Source of the DNA: Ariolimax columbianus
Taxonomy: Eukaryota; Mollusca; Gastropoda; Stylommatophora; Arionidae
Direction of reading: 5' to 3'
Length of the DNA: 64,000 nt
Assembly: GCA_036924085.1 (NCBI GenBank)
Contig: JAVGWX010000012.1
Span: 6,410,478 to 6,474,477, forward strand
Part shown: positions 21,753-33,356 of the stretch, piece after piece
Layout of the letters: each line of letters begins with the position of its first letter
Numbering within the stretch: the first letter of the stretch is position 1
Notes under the pieces: model-generated
The model's database searches: none
Seen by the model: the letters and a program-made list of their open reading frames with translations, nothing else
What the model was told of the DNA's origin: nothing
Program-made: the position numbers and the translations under genes

Positions 21753-23590
21753 GTTTGTGTCCACGACGCGCTGTCCTATATGTGTCTGTGTCCACGACGC
21801 GCTGTCCTATATGTGTCTGTGTCCACGACGCGCTGTCCTATATGTGTCTGTGTCCACGACGCGCTGTCCTATATGTGTCTGTGTCCACGACGCGCTGTCC
21901 TATATGTGTCTGTGTCCACGACGCGCTGTCCTATATGTGTCTGTGTCCACGACGCGCTGTCCTATATGTGTCTGTGTCCACGACGCGCTGTCCTATATGT
22001 GTCTGTGTCCACGACGCGCTGTCCTATATGTGTCTGTGTCCACGACGCGCTGTCCTATATGTGTCTGTGTCCACGACGCGCTGTCCTATATGTGTCTGTG
22101 TCCACGACGCGCTGTCCTATATGTGTCTGTGTCCACGACGCGCTGTCCTATATGTGTCTGTGTCAACGACGCGCTGTCCTATATGTGTCTGTGTCCACGA
22201 CGCGCTGTCCTATATGTGTCTGTGTCCACGACGCGCTGTCCTATATGTGTCTGTGTCCACGACGCGCTGTCCTATATGTGTCTGTGTCCACGACGCGCTG
22301 TCCTATATGTGTCTGTGTCCACGACGCGCTGTCCTATATGTGTCTGTGTCCACGACGCGCTGTCCTATATGTGTCTGTGTCCACGACGCGCTGTCCTATA
22401 TGTGTCTGTGTCCACGACGCGCTGTCCTATATGTGTCTGTGTCCACGACGCGCTGTCCTATATGTGTCTGTGTCCACGACGCGCTGTCCTATATGTGTAT
22501 GTGTCCACGACGCGCTGTCCTATATGTGTCTGTGTCCACGACGCGCTGTCCTATATGTGTCTGTGTCCACGACGCGCTGTCCTATATGTGTCTGTGTCCA
22601 CGACGCGCTGTCCTATATGTGTCTGTGTCCACGACGCGCTGTCCTATATGTGTCTGTGTCCACGACGCGCTGTCCTATATGTGTCTGTGTCCACGACGCG
22701 CTGTCCTATATGTGTCTGTGTCCACGACGCGCTGTCCTATATGTGTCTGTGTCCACGACGCGCTGTCCTATATGTGTATGTGTCCACGACGCGCTGTCCT
22801 ATATGTGTCTGTGTCCACGACGCGCTGTCCTATATGTGTCTGTGTCCACGACGCGCTGTGCTATATGTGTCTGTGTCCACGACGCGCTGTCCTATATGTG
22901 TCTGTGTCCACGACGCGCTGTCCTATATGTGTCTGTGTCCACGACGCGCTGTCCTATATGTGTCTGTGTCAACGACGCGCTGTCCTATATGTGTCTGTGT
23001 TCACGACGCGCTGTCCTATATGTGTCTGTGTCCACGACGCGCTGTCCTATATGTGTCTGTGTCCACGACGCGCTGTCCTATATGTGTCTGTGTCCACGAC
23101 GCGCTGTCCTATATGTGTCTGTGTCCACGACGCGCTGTCCTATATGTGTCTGTGTCCACGACGCGCTGTCCTATATGTGTCTGTGTCCACGACGCGCTGT
23201 CCTATATGTGTCTGTGTCCACGACGCGTTGTCTTATATGTGTATGTGTCCACGACGCGCTGTCCTATATGTGTCTGTGTCCACGACGCGTTGTCCTATAT
23301 GTGTATGTGTCCACGACGCGTTGTCTTATATGTGTATGTGTCCACGACGCGCTGTCCTATATGTGTATGTGTCCACGACGCGCTGTCCTATATGTGTCTG
23401 TGTCCACGACGCGCTGTCCTATATGTGTCCGTGTCCACGACGCGTTGTCCTATATGTGTATGTGTCCACGACGCGCTGTCCTATATGTGTCTGTGTCCAC
23501 GACGCGCTGTCCTATATGTGTCTGTGTCCACGACGCGTTGTCCTATATGTGTATGTGTCCACGACGCGCTGTCCTATATGTGTCTGTGTT
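21753..23590. repeat. 31-bp minisatellite, about 59 near-identical copies
   Basis: Unit TGTGTCTGTGTCCACGACGC plus GCTGTCCTATA, 31 bp, with three CpG sites. Most copies are identical; CTG to ATG and CGC to CGT variants cluster in the 3' third. Because 31 is not a multiple of 3 and no phase of the unit holds a stop, all three plus frames are open for about 1.9 kb. The 629-645-residue translations are therefore artefacts with a 31-residue period. Confidence 0.97.
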
Positions 23591-23699
23591 CTTGTCGATT
23601 TCCAGCTTAGTTCATTTCTGCAATAGGATTTTGTTTTATGAATCACTGAAATAAATACAATAAAAAGAGAATACGCAAGCATATAACAGACAATTTAAC

Positions 23700-24612
23700 C
23701 AAATATTTACACACACACATACCACACACTTGAACACGATATTACACAGACATCTAGATGGCCCAATAACAGGATATTACACAACAAATGAAAGACAAAT
23801 TAATAAGATATTACACAGACATATATCAAACACATTAACAAGATACCACACACACATTTAACAGACACATTAACAAGATATTTTACAAACGCATTGCCGA
23901 CATATTAACAAGATATCACACACACACATATAACAAACACATTAACAAGATACCACACACACATATAACAGACACATTAACAAGATATTACACCATCGTA
24001 TAACAGACACATTAACAAGATATTTCACAAACGTATAACAGACATATTAACAAGATATCACACACACATATAACAGACACATTAACAAGATATTACACGC
24101 ACATATAATAGACACATTAACAAGATTTTACAAGCACATATAATAGACACATAAACAAAATATTACACGCACATATAATAGACACATTAACAAACGACTA
24201 CACACACATATAATAATCACAATAACAAAATACGACACACACATATTATAGACACATTAACAAAATACGACACACACATATAATAGACACATTAACAACA
24301 TTCTACATACGCATTAATGGGCACATTAACAAAATACTTAACACACATATAACATACACATTAACAAAATACTACACACACATATAATAGACACATTAAC
24401 AAAATTATACATACAGATATAATAGACATATTAAAAAAATACTACACATACATATAATAGACAAATTAACAAAATTATACATACACATATAATAGACACA
24501 TTAACAAAATACTACACACACATATAATATACACATTAACAAAATACTACACACACATATAATAGAAACATTAACAAAATACTACACACACATATAATAG
24601 ACACATTAACAC
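23700..24612. repeat. 35-bp minisatellite (c), AT-rich
   Basis: About 26 diverged copies of ACACATTAACAAAATACTAC followed by ACACACATATAATAG. Confidence 0.93.
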
Positions 24613-24840
24613 TATGCATCTCTCCTACACCCCAGAAGCAGTTCTGGTTAGCACGTTGTGTGCATCACGGACATATGTGTCCACGGATCGTTCTTAATTA
24701 CTTAAATTGTCTGAGATTATCGTCCAGGAAATCTAGATTTCAGTTTGAGAAACAGAAAATAGATTTGCTGGTGCCAGGTGAGATGAGATGTCTGACGGGC
24801 AAAGCAAGCGTGTCTTCAATTCTGGGCTGACTTATTGTCA
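24613..24840. other. Spacer, no gene seen
   Basis: Unique-looking sequence ending near a poly(G) run at about 24845. Confidence 0.45.
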
Positions 24841-24849
24841 TGTTGGGGG

Positions 24850-25340
24850 GGGGGGGGGGTCGTGTTGTATTGGCAGACTCATTGTCATGGGGAGGCGTGT
24901 TGTGTGGGCTGACTCACTGTCATGAGAAAGCGTGTTGTGTGGGATGACTCACTGTCATGGCGAGGGGTTTTGTGTGTGCTGACTCATTGTCATGGGGAGG
25001 CGTGTTGTGTGGGCTGACTCACTGTCATGGTGAGGCGTGTTGTGTGGGTCGAGTCATTGTCATGGGGGGGGGGGGGGGTTTTGTGTGTGCTGACTCACTG
25101 TCATGGGGAGGCGTGTTGTGTGGGCTGATTCACTGTCATGGGGAGGCGTGTTGTGTGGGCTGACTCACGGTCATGGTGAGGCGTGTTGTGTGGGCTGACT
25201 CACTGTCATGGGGAGGGTTGTTGTATGGGCTGACTCATTGTCATGGGGAGGGGTTTTGTGTGTGCTGACTCACTGTCATAGGGAGGCGTGTTGTGTGGGC
25301 TGATTCATTCTGATGGGTGTGGTGTTGTGTGGGCCGATTC
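24850..25340. repeat. 35-bp minisatellite (d), left part
   Basis: About 14 copies of CTGACTCATTGTCATGGGGA followed by GGCGTGTTGTGTGGG, with poly(G) runs near 24845 and 25064. The last unit ends TGGGCCGATTC (25330-25340), which is duplicated at 25873-25883. Confidence 0.92.
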
Positions 25341-25872
25341 TTTTTCTTCTTATTCTTCTTTTTTCTTTTCTTCTTCGTTCGTTCTCAATCTCCCACTACC
25401 AAACCCTAAAAGGGCTTAAATAGCAGAATGTAGTCCAGAGAACGGAATGCGTTGTGCGTAGTTTAAAGCTTGACTGCGATATCTGCACCATTCGGTCCAA
25501 CACTTCCGACTTCAGCAAGCATTTTTTGTTATCCAGGATCACCCCGTGGAGGTGAAGAAAGGTTTTGACAGCTCTGGTTCGCTGGTCCTGACGCTAGCAT
25601 TCAGCTTTTTGGTCGCTGACCACTGCAGCTCATGCGCTGCTCAGCTCTGGTTCGCTGGCCCTGACGCTAGCAGTCAGCTATGGGTCGCTGACCACTGCAG
25701 CTCATGCGCTGCTCAGCTCTGGTTCGCTGGCCCTGACGCTAGCAGTCAGCTATGGGTCGCTGACCACTGCAGCTCATGCGCTGCTCAGCTCTGGTTCGCT
25801 GGCCCTGACGCTAGCAGTCAGCTATGGGTCGCTGACCACTGCAGCTCATGCGCTGCTCAGCATCTTAATCCC
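25341..25872 (-). mobile_element. Short GAA-tailed non-autonomous element S1
   Basis: Inserted in the 35-bp array with an 11-bp direct repeat TGGGCCGATTC on each side. The CC variant occurs only in these two flanking copies (neighbouring units read GGGCTGATTC), which supports a true target duplication. On the minus strand it begins GGGATTAAGATGCTGAGCAG and ends GGAGATTGAGAACGAACGAA plus a GAA-rich tail. It aligns with S3 at 57.8-58.1 kb from the same 5' start to the same 3' end. Its 5' part is expanded by a 72-bp tandem repeat. Confidence 0.85.
25620..25860. repeat. 72-bp tandem repeat within S1
   Basis: GCTGACCACTGCAGCTCATG ... CTCTGGTTCGCTGG ... GCTAGCAGTCAGCTATGGGTC repeats about 3.5 times at 72 bp. 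The 114-codon ORF across it is a by-product of a unit divisible by 3. Confidence 0.92.
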
Positions 25873-26140
25873 TGGGCCGATTCATTGTGATGGGCGTGGT
25901 CTTGTGTGGGCTGATTCATTGTCAGGGGTAGGGGTGTTGTGTGGGCTGATTCATTGTCAGGGGTAGGGGTGTTGTGTGGGCTGATTCATTGTCAGGGGTA
26001 GGGGTGTTGTGTGGGCTGATTCATTGTCAGGGGTAGGGGTGTTGTGTTGGCTGATTCATTGTCAGGGGTAGGGAAGTTGTGTGGGCTGATTCATTGTCAG
26101 GGGTAGGGGTATTGTGTGGACGGACGCGTTGTCAGGGGGA
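25873..26140. repeat. 35-bp minisatellite (d), right part
   Basis: Units GGCTGATTCATTGTCAGGGG plus TAGGGGTGTTGTGTG continue the array interrupted by S1. Confidence 0.9.
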
Positions 26141-26149
26141 GGGTCCAGG

Positions 26150-26570
26150 AGTTGTTTCCCAACAACTCATGTGCTTGACTGTGTATTCCCTGCGACGTTT
26201 CAGTACTTTCATGTGCGACCAGCAGTTAATTATTTCCCCCATCTAGTACAAGTTCATGTTGCCCATCGCCCTCAGGGGAAACACCAGAGTTAACACGACA
26301 ATCACATTCTGTCTGACATGATAAAGTTCAATCCTGTAGAATTCTTCCCATCATACGATAGAGACTGAATTTTTGTCTCCAAGTTGTATGCGTTGACCCA
26401 TGTTTCATCGTTAGATACTATTTTTTTTCCTGAAGTTGTCATCCTCGTTAGCGTTGTACAAGAGTTCATGACACATGGTAACGTGATTGTCTTCTGATTT
26501 TGTGTCAGGATCGTGGAGCTTACTGTTGAGTTTGTGATTCCATTCGAAAAATGTCCGGACACAATTATAC
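26150..26570 (-). pseudogene. Second mariner-type transposase fragment
   Basis: Minus-strand frame with VSNDETWVNAYNLETKIQS, matching the first-aspartate region of mariner transposases of the DETWVYGYDPETK type. Downstream, after frame changes, INCWSHMKVLKRRREY resembles the later VLKRLREAVRRKRP segment. The second and third catalytic aspartates are not found and no terminal inverted repeats were seen. It is a different lineage from the 8.5-kb element. Confidence 0.62.
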
Positions 26571-26757
26571 GGAGATGTTCTATTCATCTGCGATTTGTCA
26601 AATGGCGCAACATCTCACAAATCCTGTCGTTCTGTCAGTCCCTGTGTCAATATGCATTGTTTTATGTATTAAGATGGTTACCCCATGCACAACCCTCTAC
26701 AGTCGACTTTTACGGTCTGAATGCATAGGTACAGTTTTCATATTCTTAATAAACCTG

Positions 26758-27045
26758 TTACTTCTTCTTCTTCTTCCTTTCCTTAAGCGTTACTACTGAA
26801 AATGACGTTGAGTGGTTGTATCGTAGTTTACAGCGAAGCTGTGATAACTGCGCCTTTCGGCACGACACATCCGATTTCAGGTGGTTGATTTGCGTGCCAG
26901 ATTTGCATCCCCGCTAAGATCAGTATTATCTTAGACTACACTACAGCAGCCTGTTTCAAGGGCCGTGGTTTGGAGGCAGAGTATGGGGCCTGGTCAGTCT
27001 GGTTCGCTAACCCTGATTCATGTAGCCGGCTGTAAGTTGCTGGCC
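26758..27045 (-). mobile_element. Short GAA-tailed element S2 (diverged)
   Basis: A (TTC)n run at ~26760-26776 marks the 3' end. Body blocks match S1 in order: GTAGTTTACAGCGAAGCTG...TTTCGGCACGACACATCCGA...TCTGGTTCGCTAACCCTGA...AAGTTGCTGGCC. The 5' end runs into the 21-bp repeat next door. Confidence 0.65.
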
Positions 27046-27175
27046 ATGGCTGCTGTTGTTGTTGATGTTGCTGCTGTTGTTGTTGATGTTGCTGCTGTTG
27101 TTGTTGATGTTGCTGCTGTTGTTGTTGATGTTGCTGCTGTTGTTGTTGATGTTGTTGCTGTTGTTGTTGTTGTTT
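27045..27175. repeat. 21-bp tandem repeat
   Basis: Copies of GCTGCTGTTGTTGTTGATGT plus T, about 6 times, at the 5' edge of S2. Confidence 0.92.
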
Positions 27176-27179
27176 AATG

Positions 27180-27345
27180 CCGATAACGAGAACGTTTACT
27201 ATTTTTAGCGCCCGAAAAAAGGGGTACGTTACGGGTTGTAGGAGCTTTATCCATATCCTGAGCGTGCTGATGAAGGTGGACTGTGGTCCTCCAGACGGTT
27301 GTGTTATTCTTGATTCAATCTGCGTGATGCGGAATTGTGTCGAGC
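27180..27345 (+). repeat. Dispersed repeat DR1, copy 4
   Basis: GAACGTTTACTATTTTTAGC...CGGGTTGTAGGAGCTTTATC...GAGCGTGCTGATGAAGGTGG...GACGGTTGTGTTATTC...CAATCTGCGTGATGC aligns with the 39.2-kb copy. Confidence 0.8.
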
Positions 27346-27432
27346 CCCACCTCGTCAGCCAAACTGCTTTAACGGCTCACTCAGAGAGTTGCTTCTTCTA
27401 TCCCACTACTCAAATGATACATACATGTAGAG

Positions 27433-27480
<48 letters not shown>

Positions 27481-27855
27481 GTATAACATAAAGAATTATT
27501 AAGAATCAAATGCTAGTTCAGTAGAATCTAATATATATATATTTTCCGTAGGACCGGATATTACGAGGCAGATTTGATAGCTTCTATATTCGACATTTCT
27601 GTAATTTATATCATTGGGAGCAATAATCAGAACAACCTCTACTTTTTATTCCCTTTGCCACAACCCCACTCACAATGTAACACATGCATTTTCTGGCATA
27701 CTAAAGAATGTAGCCGTGTTCCATGTTGGTTGGTCGAGAATATTACGCAATATCTACGTTGTAAAAAGTTGCCGTTTTGGCGCCATGTTACTAAATTTAA
27801 AAAACGAATTTCCAAGTTTAGTCCACGAATACAGGAATATCATTGATTAGCTATA
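27346..27855. other. GA microsatellite and unassigned sequence
   Basis: (GA)n at 27436-27481. An open stretch at 27574-27846 encodes no recognisable domain. Confidence 0.45.
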
Positions 27856-28545
27856 CTGGAAAGATATATTCTGTAAAATACTTGAAAAAAGATTATGCCC
27901 AAGAACGTTATGGAGTAAAAAAACATTTGACCAATCGATGTAAAAGTCTTCATGTAAATAGCCAATGTACATTAAGAATATACGCGTGGTATTCTGAAAA
28001 GATGTCATATTAGGACTGGTGTACGGCAAGGTTGTGTACTATTCTCTTGCCTATTCGTCAGATATATAGACGCAATATGTAAGAAAGCCAACAATAATTG
28101 ATAAAGGAACAACTTCAGCGATGACATCAATGTACTCATCTTTACTGAAGACCAAGCAATAATAGCAACCTCAGAAAAATAACTGTAGAAACATAACAAT
28201 TTTGATAAGGTCTGTACGGATTACGGTATGACAATCAACATAGAGAAAACTGAAGTTATGACGGTTGCAAGAAAAGAAACAAAAAACATAATTGTACAAA
28301 ACCAACAAGTGATAACAAGCGACAAATGTCACGTACTTGGGTAACATAATCTCAGTGCATGGCAAAGGAGTCACTTAAATCCAACACACATGTAATAAAG
28401 TAAGTCAAAGCATTGGGCAAATGTCCCCGATATTACAATATGAACACATTACAATAGATACAAACAGAACACTATACAACATGATATTTCTACCCACATT
28501 GTGCGAATAGGGCCAAAATTGGACATTGAAGATAGCAGATGAGAG
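27856..28545 (+). pseudogene. Decayed LINE reverse transcriptase
   Basis: Frame-broken translation gives RTGVRQGC (motif B), then FSDDINVLIF, then CTDYGMTINIEKTEVM and CHVLG. YNMIFLPTL follows near 28480, matching the segment after the reverse transcriptase palm. No frame is open across it. It is joined directly to a LINE-A 3' end at ~28545. Confidence 0.65.
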
Positions 28546-28830
28546 CAAGTGGTGGTCTTCAAAATGTGCACAGGTCACAACTGACTGAGTTACAATCTAT
28601 TCAAAATAAATTCAAGATAGGTGTTACTGAAAAATGCATATGATGTACTGACAAAACATCTGCTGCAGAACTGCCCGACATACGAGGACCAGAGTTAGCA
28701 TGTATGCTCCTCACCGGTGTCAACACAAGACAAGCTCTATTCCAGTCTCGACAGACTAAAAATGGCCGCTGCTTTCTTTGAACAAATGCAAGTCAACCTC
28801 TGAGATCGTTCGAAGAAGAAGTAGAAGAAC
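28545..28830 (+). pseudogene. LINE-A copy A3, diverged 3' end
   Basis: VVVFKMCTGHN, LTKHLLQNCPTYEDQ and KMAAAFFEQMQVNL match the C-terminus of LINE-A ORF2 in order, with internal stops. A GAAGAAGAAGTAGAAGAAC tail follows at 28811-28830. It is much more diverged than A1, A2 or A4, so it is an older insertion or a related family. Confidence 0.75.
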
Positions 28831-28899
28831 TGATAAACCAGATAATGACGGTGACGCGAACTACGTGTTTGATTTGAAACATAAAGACTTGCACCTATG

Positions 28900-29295
28900 A
28901 ATTCTTCTTCTTCTTCCTCCCCTCCCCTCCCCTCCCCTCTCCTCTCCTCTCCTCTCCTCTCCTCTCCTCTCCTCTCCTCTCCTCTCCTCTCCTGTCCTCT
29001 CATCTCCTCTCCTCTCCTCTCCTCTCCTCGCCTCGCCTCGCCTCGCCTCGCCTCGCCTCGCCTCGCCTCGCCTCGCCTCGCCTCGCCTCGCCTCGCCTCG
29101 CCTCGCCTCGCCTCGCCTCTCCTCTCCTCTCCTCTCCTCTCCTCTCCTCTCCTCTCCTCTCCTCTCCTCTCCTCTCCTCTCCTCTCCTCTCCTCTCCTCT
29201 CCTCTCCTCACCTCACCTCACCTCACCTCACCTCACCTCACCTCACCTCACCTCACCTCTCCTTTCCTTTCCTTTCCTTTCCTTTCTTTCTTCGT
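28900..29295. repeat. Pentanucleotide array with discrete blocks
   Basis: After a short TTC run, 5-bp units occur in successive homogeneous blocks: CTCCC, CTCCT (to ~29026), CTCGC (~29027-29115), CTCCT (to ~29207), CTCAC (~29208-29257), then CCTTT. The CCTTT block merges into the (TTC)n tail of LINE-A copy A2. ORFs on both strands are by-products. Confidence 0.95.
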
Positions 29296-32200
29296 CTTCT
29301 TCTTCTTCTTCTTCTTCTTCTTCATCGTACGCAGTCAGACTGTAACCATTATTTTTTCGATAAAAGCGGCGGTCATCCTGAGGATGTCGACACTGCCATA
29401 GAGCTTGTCTTGCAATTCCACTGGTGATGGCCACATCTGCTCTCTCTGATCCTCGTATGTCGGGCAGTTCTGCAGCAGATGTTCAGCGGCCATTTTACCG
29501 GTACAGCACGGGCTTTCGTCGGTACCACCTATCTTTAATTTGTTGAATAGGTGGTACCTCAGTCTATTGTGGCCAGTGCGAAGTCTGAAGACAATGACCT
29601 GCTCTTTTCGGTTCAACTGGTAATAGGCATCGTTTTTGGTGTAACCAGTATGTTCGGTTTCCCATTTGGTCATGTATCTGGCTTTGATAAGCCATTTTGA
29701 CTCTTCGTACGTCATACTAGTATCTGTTTGTGGTAGTTTTGCACCTTTTTTTGCCAGTCTGTCTGCCTCCTCGTTGCCTTGGATGTTGCAGTGTGATGGG
29801 ACCCACTGTACCACTACCCTTTTTGGTGCGGACTGCTGGCACAGTTTGCAGAGTGCTACTCTTAAGTCATTAAGCTCGGTGTTTTTCTGGCTTTTTAGCG
29901 ATGTGACTACGGCGAGAGCATCTGTAAGCAGGAAAATATGGCTTTCATTTTCTTTATGTGTCACCATTTCTTCCACTGCCGCCCTCAGTGCCTCTGCCTC
30001 CGCTCTGAAATTGCTTGTGTACTTACCAGTAGCGAATGACAGTGTTATTTTTCTGCCCTTTGGTAGGTTCAGGAATGCTCCTGCCCCTCCGTTCTGTGTA
30101 GTGTTTGTTACATAACCGTCGGTGTATGCATGGGTCCAGTCCATGCTTGGGTAGTTTTTCGATATAAAGCTTAGGGTAGTATATCTCCTTTCTTTTTCAG
30201 TCTGGCAGTTTTTGTTTCCAATACCTGGTATATTTTCTACCACCTCTGGAAATATATCCTGCCTCCAGGTAGGTTTTCGTACAGTAGTGATGGGTTTTGG
30301 TGTTGTTAGTGCGTTTATGGGATCTTCGTGCATCTTTGCTTTGGCTATTTCTGCAAAGCTTCTCCGCTTTAGTTTCCCATTTTCCAAATTGTTTAGTCTC
30401 TGGTGCATTGGATGGTCAGTCAGTCTTCGGAGTTTATCTGACTGCAGCTGGGCTCTGCAGTCTCTTCTATCGGTCATGGATTGCAGTTTTGTAATCTTTT
30501 CAAGTTCTACAATTGGCGCTGAGTTCATGCCATCTGTTATAACTCTCATGGCTTGGTTTTGAAGTTTGCTAACTTTATCGAAGTTCGCCTTTGCTGCTGT
30601 TGTCCATGCCGCAATGCCATACTCGAGAACTGGTCTCACTCTTCCAGTGTACAGTTTCTTTAGTATGCTTTCGTCTGCTCCCCAGCTTGTGCCAGCAATT
30701 TCCTCATGATTGCCATTCTTTCTCTGGCTCTCATTCGGTTTCTCTCGATCTGACTTTTCCATGTCATGCGCCGATCAAATGTGACTCCCAGATAGTTTGG
30801 GTTGTCGGTTGGCTGCAGGAATTTGCCATTTAAACTTAATTTGGTATTTTAGGGTTTAATTGAAAGCGAAAATATTGTGCATGTGGTTTTCTCCTCGTTT
30901 ATTTTGACCAGCCATGAGTTCGCCCACTCTTCCAGCGATGTTAGGGCCTGCTGCATCCGATTTCTTGCTATGGTGAGATTCTTTTCAGAGGTCCACATAG
31001 CCAGATCGTCTGCAAACATTGAGCTATGGACTCTTCAGGTATATTCTCTGTAATGCCGTTTATATACACCAGGAAGAGTGTGGGTGACAGTACTCCCCCT
31101 TGGGGTACTCCCTGCTCGAGTGTCATCTTTTTGCTTATCTGCCCTTGTACTTGGACTCCGACTGTTCTGTTTTTGGAGGTAGTGGTACCCACTTGTACAT
31201 TTTCCCACAAACATCACTTTTTCTTAGCTTGACTCTAAGTCCATCTTTCCAGACTCTGTCCAATGCCTTTTCCAGGTCCACCCAAACCGCTACTGTGTGT
31301 TTCTGTGCCTGGTAGGCATCTTCTATTTCCTGGGCTATGAGGATGACCTGGTCCTCAGTGGATCTGTGCTGTCTAAAGCCGGCTTGCTGTGGAATTAGTA
31401 TTCGTTTTTCTTCCAGATGCCACATCAGTCTGGTGTTTATCATACGTTCCATCAGTTTGCCGACACAGCTCAGTTGGCTGATAGGCCTGTATCCATTTGG
31501 ATCTGTTTTGTCCTTTTCTTTTTTTGGTACTGGCACAAGTACTGCGTCTTTCCATGCCTGGGGTACAATTCCCCTTTTCCAGCTTTGGTTAAGGACCGAT
31601 AGCAGTTTCCTCTTCGCTGTTTGGCCCAGCCCCATCAGCATTTCGTTTGTTATCCCATCTTTTCCGGGAGATTTCCTTTTCTGTAATGTTCTCATGGCCT
31701 CTTCCATTTCGCTCATTGTTATTTTGGCCATCATATGCTCGTCAGGTGCCGTATTGATGTTGTCGTGCCCCTTTTGCTCTTCACTAATATATGTATGCCT
31801 ATCTGGAGGGACCTCGATGTGGTTTGCTCTGGCATAGTGATCGACAAAAGCGTTTGCAGCTTTTTTACCAGTGAGCAAGTTTTCGCCCTGCTTGATGGTA
31901 ATTTGTTTGTTTGAAGAGGTTTCGTCATTCATGGCTCTGACTAGCTTCCATAGCTTGTTCCCTTTTTTGTCTAGGTTTAGGCTTTCCGTTTCGTTTTTCC
32001 AGCTCTCTCTTGCTGTTTGCTTGAGAGTGTGTTTGTGTTTTGCTGTGGCGGATTTGAGGGCGATGTTTGCTTACATAGATTGTCCTCGCCCTGCCATGTT
32101 CCTAGCATTTGTTACTGCATCTTCCGCTTTCTGCAACTCATCATTCCAATAGGGCTTATAGTTTTTCCTAGCTCCTCTTGGGATGGTTTCAGTGGTGGCT

Positions 32201-33356
32201 TGCATTATTGCCTTGCTTAGGCTTTCCACCATGGGCTTCATTTTGTTGTTTCGTGTGTTGATGGTTTCACACAGCCCATCTGTCAGGATTGCAAATATGT
32301 CCCAGTAGGCTCGTTTGATATTCCAACGTGGGAGCGGTTTTGTTTCCTGTGGGCCTACTTCCATATCAATGTCTAGCCTGATCTGCCTGTGGTCGCTACC
32401 TGCCAGTTGGTTTAGCACCTGGCGGTCTATTTTATCGTGTATGTCCTGTGTGGAGAAGGCAAAATCTGGAGTCTAGGTGGTACGCCATGTTCTAGAATAG
32501 AAACTAGGGCTATCCTCCGGGATATTGATTAGGGAGAGATTTGTATCTATCTCCCAATCTTCCACTTCGTCACCTCTGCTGTCTGTGTCAGAGTATCCCC
32601 ATCTCTCCGAGTGGCTGTTGAAATCTCCAACTACTATGCAGTTGGAGTCTTTGACTTCCATACTCGAGAGCGATAGGTCTTTATTTGGAGGCCCGTCCAG
32701 ATTGAAAATGCGGAGTTTCGTCTCTTGAGCCATTATGTCAACTCCTACAATTTCTGCTTGTCCGGTGTGATTGACAGGTACCGCGCTACTCGGTATGCAG
32801 TTTCTGGTCAGTATCAGGACCCCTCCTTTGTGACCTTCTCTATCGAGACGGAAGGTCTGGTATCCTCTGATTGAGAATTTATGATTATTGTTGAGGTGCG
32901 TTTCCTGGATACATGCCACGTCAATGTTACCTTCATGCAGGTGATTGTCAGGGAAAGTTTTTTGTTAATGACTCCCTCCGCATTCCACTGTAGTATTTTG
33001 AGGGTCTTCAGTTTTTATGTCAATGGAAATTGCCCCATAGCCATGTGCCTTGACTCCACAACACATGGGTGGGTGACCACCAGTAGTCAAGGGTGGGCCC
33101 TTTCGAGGCGTGAGGCCTGGCACTCTCGCTGCCTAGCGGGAATCCGCAGGATGAGCGCCATACGTTTTTCTGATCGGTTGTACTGTCATCATACTGCGAT
33201 TTACGTTGCACTGTTTCGTTAGGCTTGTGGCCCCGTGCATCCGATTTCAACAGGCGTTTCTGTAGGGATGCCCTCCTAAGCCTTTGGCTGTCCCCAGCCT
33301 ATCTGCAAGGCAGCAGTTGTTTGTGATCAGAGTTGTCTCTCTTATGGAAGTTGCTA
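29296..33356 (-). mobile_element. LINE-A copy A2, near full length
   Basis: Minus-strand element ending in GCGTACGATGAAGAAG plus (GAA)n at 29296-29322. It extends upstream through RNase H, reverse transcriptase and endonuclease to a ~350-bp leader. Leader homology with the short copy at ~42.6-42.8 kb stops near 33356, taken as the 5' limit. The length is about 4.06 kb. No gag-like ORF1 is present between the leader and the endonuclease. Confidence 0.8.
29335..33010 (-). pseudogene. LINE-A ORF2: endonuclease, reverse transcriptase, RNase H, frameshifted
   Basis: Enzyme for target-primed retrotransposition. From the 5' side: ILQWNAEGV (~33000) and, after a frameshift, CIQETHLNNN, VVGDFNSHSERWG (~32625) and LAGSDHRQI (~32390). 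These mark an AP-type endonuclease with its Glu, Asp/Asn and Asp-His residues. Reverse transcriptase follows: PGKDGITNEML, QAGFRQHRSTEDQ, LEQGVPQGGVLSP. A 1-bp shift then puts the FADD codons (31003-31020) in another frame. A stop interrupts the thumb region near 30850, with a further shift near 30710. The last 475 codons are open (29335-30762). They carry RNase H with GNEEADRL intact and the cysteine-rich tail. At least four disruptions make it inactive. Confidence 0.85.

Noticed and set aside
21717..23654. Three ORFs of 629-645 codons
   Set aside because: Created by a 31-bp tandem unit without stops in any phase. The same peptide repeat appears in all frames, which is not a gene.
27250..27320. 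Hammerhead core in dispersed repeat DR1 (CTGATGA followed by a hairpin in copy 4)
   Set aside because: The hairpin is imperfect, no GAAA follows in any copy, and the segment after it is conserved as CCAGG or CAGG instead. Treated as coincidence.
28861..29427. ORFs rich in Arg/Glu/Gly or Ser/Pro/Leu
   Set aside because: Translations of the pentanucleotide array.
29666..31837. Plus-strand ORFs of 60-166 codons across LINE-A copy A2
   Set aside because: Antisense shadows of the minus-strand ORF2.
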